Below are positions 15,490 through 20,549 of a DNA stretch of 20,549 nucleotides, piece by piece. Position 1 is the stretch's first letter, and every line of letters begins with the position of its first letter. This DNA comes from Alistipes sp. CAG:268 (GTDB taxonomy: Bacteria; Bacteroidota; Bacteroidia; Bacteroidales; Rikenellaceae). A model generated the notes under the pieces. That model was not told the DNA's origin and did no database searches. It was given only the letters and a program-made list of their open reading frames with translations. The translations under genes and the position numbers were made by a program. Where the stretch lies: positions 40,259-60,807 of the forward strand of contig FR892021.1 of assembly GCA_000434235.1 (NCBI GenBank). The letters are read 5' to 3'.

Positions 15490-18400
15490 ATGACTAAAGT
15501 ATTGGGGCTGGATCTGGGCACGAACTCCCTGGGATAGGCGCTTGTAGACGAATCGGAGAATGGATATGCGCTCTTGGACAAAGGCGTCGCCATTTTTCAA
15601 GAAGGGGTTGCACGCGACAAGAACAATGAAAAACCGACCGTTCAGGATCGGACGGATGCCCGCGCACTACGCCGTCACTATTTCCGGCGACGGCTTCGCA
15701 AAATCGACTTGCTCAGGGTACTCGTTCGTTATGACCTCTGTCCACCATTAACCGACGAGCAACTCTCCACTTGGCGTCAGAAAAAGCAATACCCGCTCGA
15801 TGAGGAGTTTCTTCGCTGGCAGCGGACCGACGACAACGAAGACCGTAATCCCTACCACGACCGTTATGTAGCATTGACCGAGCGGCTCGACCTCGAGAAT
15901 CGCGCACAGCGATGGCTACTGGGACGAGCATTCTATCATCTGGCACAACGGCGCGGATTCCTCAGCAACCGCAAGGAGGCCGGGAATGAAAAGGAAGACG
16001 GAACGGTCAAGGAGAGCATCAAGAATCTGTCGGCCGAGATGGAAGCAGCCGGATGCCGGTATCTCGGGGAGTACTTCTACGGGCTCTACCAACATAAGGA
16101 GCGGATTCGCGGCAAATACACCTCTCGCAACGAACATTACCTGACCGAATTCAATGCCATCTGTGACCGACAGCAACTGCCCGACAAATGGCGCCGAGCC
16201 CTGCATCGTGCTATTTTCTTCCAACGCGACCTCAAATCACAGAAGGGATCGGTCGGCCGATGTACCTTCGAGCCGACGAAAAGCCGGTGTCCCGTTTCAC
16301 ACCCCCGGTTCGAGGAGTTCCGAATGTGGTCGTTTATCAACAACATCCGGGTAACGGGCCCGGATGACGGCACGCCGCGGCCATTGACCCCCAAGGAGAT
16401 CGAAACGATCCGGCCGCTCTTCTTCCGGAAGAGCAAGTCCTATTTCGATTTCGAGGAGATTGCCCGCAGGATCGCCGGCAAGGGGAAATACGCCTGCAGG
16501 GAGGAGCGCATCGAAGCCCCTTACCGCTTCAATTTCGCCCGCACGGCCACCGTGTCGGGTTGTCCCGTCACGGCTTCGCTCATGGACATTTTCGGGAAGG
16601 AGTGGCTTCGGGAAATCCGCAGTCTCTATCTGCTCGGCGACGGGAAAACCGAGGAACAGGTGCTGAACGATATCTGGCATGCCCTTTTCTCGTTCAAGGA
16701 CGAGGAGCGCCTCCGGGACTGGGCCTGTGAAAAACTCCAGCTTTCGGAAGAACAGGCCAAAGCGTTTGCGGCGATCAAACTTCCGCAGGATTATGCCGCC
16801 ATGAGCCTGAATGCCATCAACAAGATTCTTCCCTACCTGCGTTGCGGTTATCGGTATGACGAAGCAGTTTTCCTGGCCAACTTGCGCGCGGCACTCCCAA
16901 AGGAGGTCTACGCAGACGAGGATCGCCGACACAACATCGAGCAGGAGATTGCCTCGCTGCTGCTCGACTACAAGCGGAATCCATACGACAAATTCGATTC
17001 GAAGGAGCGTCGCATCGCCAACTACTTCAGCGACCACGGGCTCGATATGTCCCGTTTGGACCGGCTGTACCATCCCTCGAAAATCGAGACCTATCCGGAT
17101 GCAAAACCCAATGCCGAAGGAATCATGCAGCTCGGATCCCCGCGGACTTCGGCCATCCGCAACCCGATGGCCATGCGGGCGCTGTTCCGGTTGCGCGACC
17201 TGATAAACACGCTGCTGCGCGAAGGCCGGATCGACCGCGACACGAAGATCCGCATCGAATTTGCCCGCGGGCTCAATGATGCCAACCGCCGCAAGGCCAT
17301 CGAGCAGTACCAGCGTGAGCGGGAGGCTGAGAATCGGAAATTCGCCGAAGAGATCCGCCGTCAATACACCGCCAAAACCGGCCGCGAAATAGAGCCATCG
17401 GACGACGAGGTGCTGAAATACCGCTTGTGGGAGGAGCAGCAGCACATCTGTCCCTACACCGGCCGGCAAATTCGTATTTCGGACTTCATCGGGGCCAATC
17501 CGGGGTTCGACATCGAACATACGCTTCCGCGTGCCCACGGCGGCGATGATTCTCAGATGAACAAGACACTCTGCGAGAACCGGTTCAACCGGGAGACCAA
17601 ACGGGTAAAACTGCCGGCCGAACTCTCCAACCATGCCGAAATCATGGAGAGGATCGAATCGTTCGGCTGGCGGGAGAAGGTGGAGAGCTTGCAAAAGCAG
17701 ATCGAAGCCCAGGTCCGCAGGAGCAAAGGTGCAGCCACCAAACCCGAAAAGGACAGCGCAATTCAACGTCGCCACTATTTGCAGATGCAACTTGACTATT
17801 GGCGCGGAAAATGCGAACGGTTCACCATGACCGAGATTCCCGAAGGTTTCAGTAACCGACAGGGAGTCGATATCGGCATCATCGGGAAATATGCACGGCT
17901 CTATCTGAAGACGGTTTTTGACCGGATCTATACGGTCAAGGGCTCCTCGACTGCAGCGTTCCGCAAAATGTGGGGCTTGCAGGAGGAATACACCCGCAAG
18001 GAGCGCGTGAATCACGTCCACCACTGCATCGACGCCATCACGATCGCCTGCATCGGCCGCCGGGAGTACGACCGTTGGGCGCAGTACACCGCCGACGAGG
18101 AGCGATTCAATTACGGTGAAACCGACAAACCCCGCTTCGAGAAGCCGTGGCCGACCTTTACCGAGGATGTCAAGGCGGTGGCCGACGAACTGCTTGTGGC
18201 CCACCATACGCCCGACAACATGGCCAAACAGACACGCAAAAAGTTGCGGGTTCGCGGCCGGGTCAAGCTGAGTGCCGACGGAAAGCCGATCTATCAACAG
18301 GGCGATACGGCCCGTTGCCGGCTGCATCAGGAGACCTTCTACGGAGCCATCAAGCGAGAAGACGAAATTCGGTACGTTGTACGCAAATCGATTAAACTGT

Positions 18401-19164
18401 TGCAACCTAGCGACATCGACAAAATTGTGGACGATGCAGTCCGGGATCGCGTACGGATGGCAATTGATGAAGTCGGATTCAAGACGGCGATAAATCCGGA
18501 TGAATACACGATCTGGATGAACCGCGAAAAGGGAATCCCTATCCGCAAGGTGCGCATCTTCACGCCCGGCGTCACCCAGCCGATTGCACTAAAAAAACAG
18601 CGAGATCTCTCCGACAAAGAGTACAAGCAGGATTATCATGTTGCGAACGACGGAAACTACTGTATGGCCGTCTATGAAGGTAAAGACAAAAAAGGCAAGC
18701 TGAAACGCTCCTTTGAACTTGTCAGCAACCTTGAAGCAGCACAATATTTCAAAGCCAGTGCCGACCGGGAAGCGTGCCCCGATCTGGTACCGCAGGCCGA
18801 TGCGAACGGATTTCCGCTGAAATGCATTTTGAAAGCAGGTACCCTGGTCCTGTTTTATGAAAATTCGCCGGCGGAACTTTGCGATTGCACACCCAAGGAG
18901 CTGACAAAACGACTATATAAAGTAACGGGATTCAGCACGCTGACAGTCTCGAATAATTCATATGGTCGTCTTGCATTAAAGCACCATCAAGAAGCCCGAC
19001 CGGCAGGTGAATTGAAGGCCAAAAGCGGAGTATGGAAAACAAACGAGGAATACCGCCCCGTTATCTCCATATTGCATACCCAGCTCAACGCTTATGTTGA
19101 AGGTTACGACTTTGAACTGACCGTTACGGGAGAAATAAAATTCAAACACGGAAGACCATGCTGA
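15490..19164 (+). pseudogene. cas9: Type II-C Cas9 broken by one in-frame TAG at codon 16
   Basis: Reading from the ATG at 15490 gives MTKVLGLDLGTNSLG, then TAG, then ALVDE: the RuvC-I motif with Trp16 (TGG) changed to a stop. The frame then stays open to 19164; full length would be 1224 residues. All else is intact: Asp8 of RuvC-I, Arg-rich bridge helix (about 56-80), RuvC-II Glu590 (RIEFARG), HNH with D674-I-E-H677 and NKTLC from Asn691, and RuvC-III HHCIDA with H845 and D848. Cas9 is the RNA-guided DNA nuclease of type II interference. As written, only 15 residues are made from the native start. Re-initiation at TTG 15574 would give 1196 residues without Asp8, a predicted HNH-only nickase. 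The next in-frame ATG is at 16039. The gene overlaps cas1 by 7 bases. A sequencing error remains possible. Confidence 0.9.
15535..15537 (+). other. Amber stop replacing the RuvC-I tryptophan codon of cas9
   Basis: TAG stands where Cas9 proteins have the conserved Trp of GLDLGTNSxGWA. One G-to-A change would explain it. TAG also terminates cas1 and two other genes in this window (at 1173-1175 and 4051-4053), so it is read as stop in this genome. Confidence 0.9.
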
Positions 19165-20045
19165 AACGCGCCTTGTTTTTTTCGACCCCCTACTGTCTGA
19201 GCCTGCGCAACGGGCAGATGATCGTCCACACGCGCGAGGCTCCCGATCAACGGAAAAGCATTCCGATCGAGGATATCGGCTTCGTAGTGTTGGAGGACCA
19301 GCAGACCTCCATCACGCTGCCGCTCTTGAATGCGCTGTCGGATAACAACGTGGCAGTAATTCTTTGTGGAGAGAACCGCATGCCGAACGCCATGTTGATG
19401 AATCTGGATTCCAATCGCACGCAAGGAGAAAATTACCGTGCGCAGATCGAGGCCAGCGAACCGCTGAAAAAAGGGCTTTGGAAACAGATCGTCGAGGCCA
19501 AGATCCGGAATCAGGCAACTTTGCTGCGGAAAATGGGACGTGACGGGGATAAACTGAAACCCTACTACATGAATGTCAAGAGCGCCGATGCGGACAATCG
19601 TGAAGGGGCAGCAGCCAAAATCTATTGGACAGAGTTGTTCGGCAGCGAATTTTACCGCTCCCGCGAAGGTTCTCCGCCAAACAACCTGCTCAATTACGGC
19701 TATACGATCCTGCGGGCGGCTGTAGCCCGTGCGATCATGGGATCCGGACTCTTCCCTGCTCTGGGCATCTTCCACCGAAACCGTTACAACGCCTTTCCGT
19801 TGGCCGACGATCTGATGGAGCCCTATCGGCCGTTTGTTGACGAAATCGTATACCGTCTTTATACAAACGGTCATATACAGCTAACCAGGGAGGTAAAAGG
19901 GGAATTGCTGCGGATTTTGTTTGTCGATACCCGTTTCGACAAGATTGTACGACCGCTTGAGGTAGGTTTAACCTTTACAACCTCTTCCATAGCAAAATGC
20001 TTCGCTGGTACACAAAAAAAGGTATCATATCCCATGTTGGAATAG
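19158..20045 (+). CDS. cas1: Type II CRISPR integrase Cas1
   Basis: This 295-residue protein has the length and layout of type II Cas1. The N-terminal beta domain (1-75) is followed by a helical catalytic domain. The metal-binding residues are present: Glu149 in NREGAAAKIYW, His206 in GIFHRNRYNAF, and Glu221 in LADDLMEPYRPFVDE. Cas1 with Cas2 integrates new spacers at the leader end of the array. The ATG overlaps the end of cas9 (ATGCTGA), and cas2 begins four bases after its TAG stop, so cas9-cas1-cas2 form one operon. Absence of csn2 or cas4 before the array supports subtype II-C. No defect is seen, so acquisition might work even though cas9 is interrupted; in known type II systems Cas9 also takes part in acquisition. 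Confidence 0.96.
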   Translation: MLKRALFFSTPYCLSLRNGQMIVHTREAPDQRKSIPIEDIGFVVLEDQQTSITLPLLNALSDNNVAVILCGENRMPNAMLMNLDSNRTQGENYRAQIEASEPLKKGLWKQIVEAKIRNQATLLRKMGRDGDKLKPYYMNVKSADADNREGAAAKIYWTELFGSEFYRSREGSPPNNLLNYGYTILRAAVARAIMGSGLFPALGIFHRNRYNAFPLADDLMEPYRPFVDEIVYRLYTNGHIQLTREVKGELLRILFVDTRFDKIVRPLEVGLTFTTSSIAKCFAGTQKKVSYPMLE

Positions 20046-20049
20046 AACC

Positions 20050-20388
20050 ATGTCAGAAACGCGATTGAATGCCTATCGGATCATGTGGTTGTTTGTCTTT
20101 TTCGATCTGCCGACCAATACCAAAACAGAACGGCGTCATGCGGCACAATTCCGCAAAGCGTTGGAAAAGGACGGCTTCACAATGATGCAATATTCGGTGT
20201 ATGTCAGGCATTGTGCCTCGAAAGAAAACATGCAGGTTCACATCAATCGCGTTCGACGGTCGATGCCTCCGGCTGGATTTACGAGTATTCTGTCTGTGAC
20301 AGACAAACAGTATGGAGACATTCTCAACTTCTGGGGCAAGAGCGAACGGGCAAAACCGGACATGCCGCAGCAGTTGGAATTTTTCTGA
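20050..20388 (+). CDS. cas2: CRISPR-associated Cas2
   Basis: This 112-residue protein has the Cas2 ferredoxin-like core: WLFVFFDLPTNTKTER with the conserved Asp at 19, then GFTMMQYSVYVRHC and FTSILSVTDKQY. The C-terminus PQQLEFF is common in type II Cas2. It forms the central dimer of the Cas1-Cas2 integration complex, mainly a structural role. It starts four bases after cas1 and is the last gene of the cas operon. A promoter for the downstream array appears to overlap its last 15 bases. Confidence 0.95.
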   Translation: MSETRLNAYRIMWLFVFFDLPTNTKTERRHAAQFRKALEKDGFTMMQYSVYVRHCASKENMQVHINRVRRSMPPAGFTSILSVTDKQYGDILNFWGKSERAKPDMPQQLEFF

Positions 20389-20404
20389 AAAAACGGTATC
20401 TTTG
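20374..20404 (+). promoter_or_regulatory. CRISPR array leader promoter
   Basis: TTGG at 20374-20377, a 19-base spacer and TATCTTTG at 20397-20404 match the Bacteroidetes consensus, with an exact -7 box. The -33 element lies inside the end of cas2. Transcription would start near 20408 and run through the leader into the array, in the orientation the tracrRNA requires. Confidence 0.65.
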
Positions 20405-20520
20405 TTCTTTGAAATACAAAAAAGCGCATCAAACACACTTCGACGAAGGTTCTGCATTCAATTTTCCGGCCGGACAAAACGGCATAAAGCACTGAAATCG
20501 AACAAATAGCACCCCCGGCG
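20389..20520 (+). other. CRISPR leader
   Basis: The 132 bases between the cas2 stop and the first repeat are AT-rich in the first half, hold the -7 box of the leader promoter and contain no credible gene. By position this is the leader where Cas1-Cas2 would insert new spacers. Immediately before the repeat the sequence is GC-rich (CACCCCCGGCG). Confidence 0.65.
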
Positions 20521-20549
20521 GTTGTGGTTTGATGTAGAATTTCAATAAG
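20521..20549 (+). CRISPR. First CRISPR repeat, cut by window end
   Basis: The last 29 bases, beginning GTTGTGGTTTGATGTAGAAT, have the start and length pattern of Bacteroidetes type II-C repeats (usually 36 nt). The first 21 bases agree with the complement of the tracrRNA anti-repeat at 18 positions. Only one copy is visible, so repetition cannot be seen here; the call rests on the anti-repeat match and the position after cas2. Confidence 0.85.

Noticed and set aside
15535..15537. TAG in cas9 as a reassigned sense codon
   Set aside because: At least three other genes in the window end at TAG with a neighbour starting immediately after, so TAG works as stop here.
16297..18405. Long - strand open frame (702 codons) opposite cas9
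   Set aside because: It lies antisense to the RuvC-II, HNH and RuvC-III regions, which are unmistakable on the + strand.

Overview
The window looks like a GC-rich member of the Bacteroidales, with Alistipes or a close relative as the best guess. The evidence is indirect. Three promoter-like sites match the Bacteroidetes primary sigma consensus (TTG, 19-base spacer, TAnnTTTG). Starts generally lack purine-rich Shine-Dalgarno sites. A lipoprotein carries a Bacteroidetes-style lipobox, and the type II-C CRISPR locus has a repeat and tracrRNA of Bacteroidetes type. The species call is inference.

Bases 3-7733 (+ strand) form one tightly spaced run of seven genes: two ankyrin-repeat proteins (the first cut by the window edge), two DUF1266-type proteins, a small tail-anchored membrane protein, a lipoprotein, and an 828-residue protein of unknown function with a repetitive beta-rich C-terminal half. 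They look like one transcription unit. Ankyrin and DUF1266 proteins suggest protein-protein interaction roles, but no biochemical function can be assigned.

Bases 7725-10509 (- strand) hold a compact three-gene operon that converges on the first cluster with a 9-base stop overlap. In order of transcription it encodes a 94-residue stand-alone RyR-domain protein, a 140-residue two-helix membrane protein, and a 678-residue channel-like protein (two membrane helices with a pore-loop-like segment, two TrkA/RCK-like Rossmann regions, and a C-terminal RyR-like domain). Diverging from it across a 203-base promoter region is a 1449-residue + strand protein (10713-15062) with an N-terminal TIR/DUF4062-like fold, a P-loop NTPase and about 900 residues of helical repeats. 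Together they look like a candidate defence module: a STAND-like sensor that may make or respond to a nucleotide signal, with a RyR-gated channel as a possible effector. This is the best candidate for an undescribed system here.

Bases 15331-20549 are a type II-C CRISPR-Cas locus: a tracrRNA on the - strand with its own promoter and terminator, then cas9, cas1 and cas2 on the + strand, a leader with a promoter overlapping the end of cas2, and the first 29 bases of a CRISPR repeat at the window edge. cas9 carries one in-frame TAG at codon 16, where the RuvC-I motif normally has tryptophan (TGG). Everything after it is intact, so it is either a very recent nonsense mutation, a sequencing error, or a Cas9 expressed without its RuvC-I aspartate. 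TAG is an ordinary stop in neighbouring genes, so code reassignment is unlikely.
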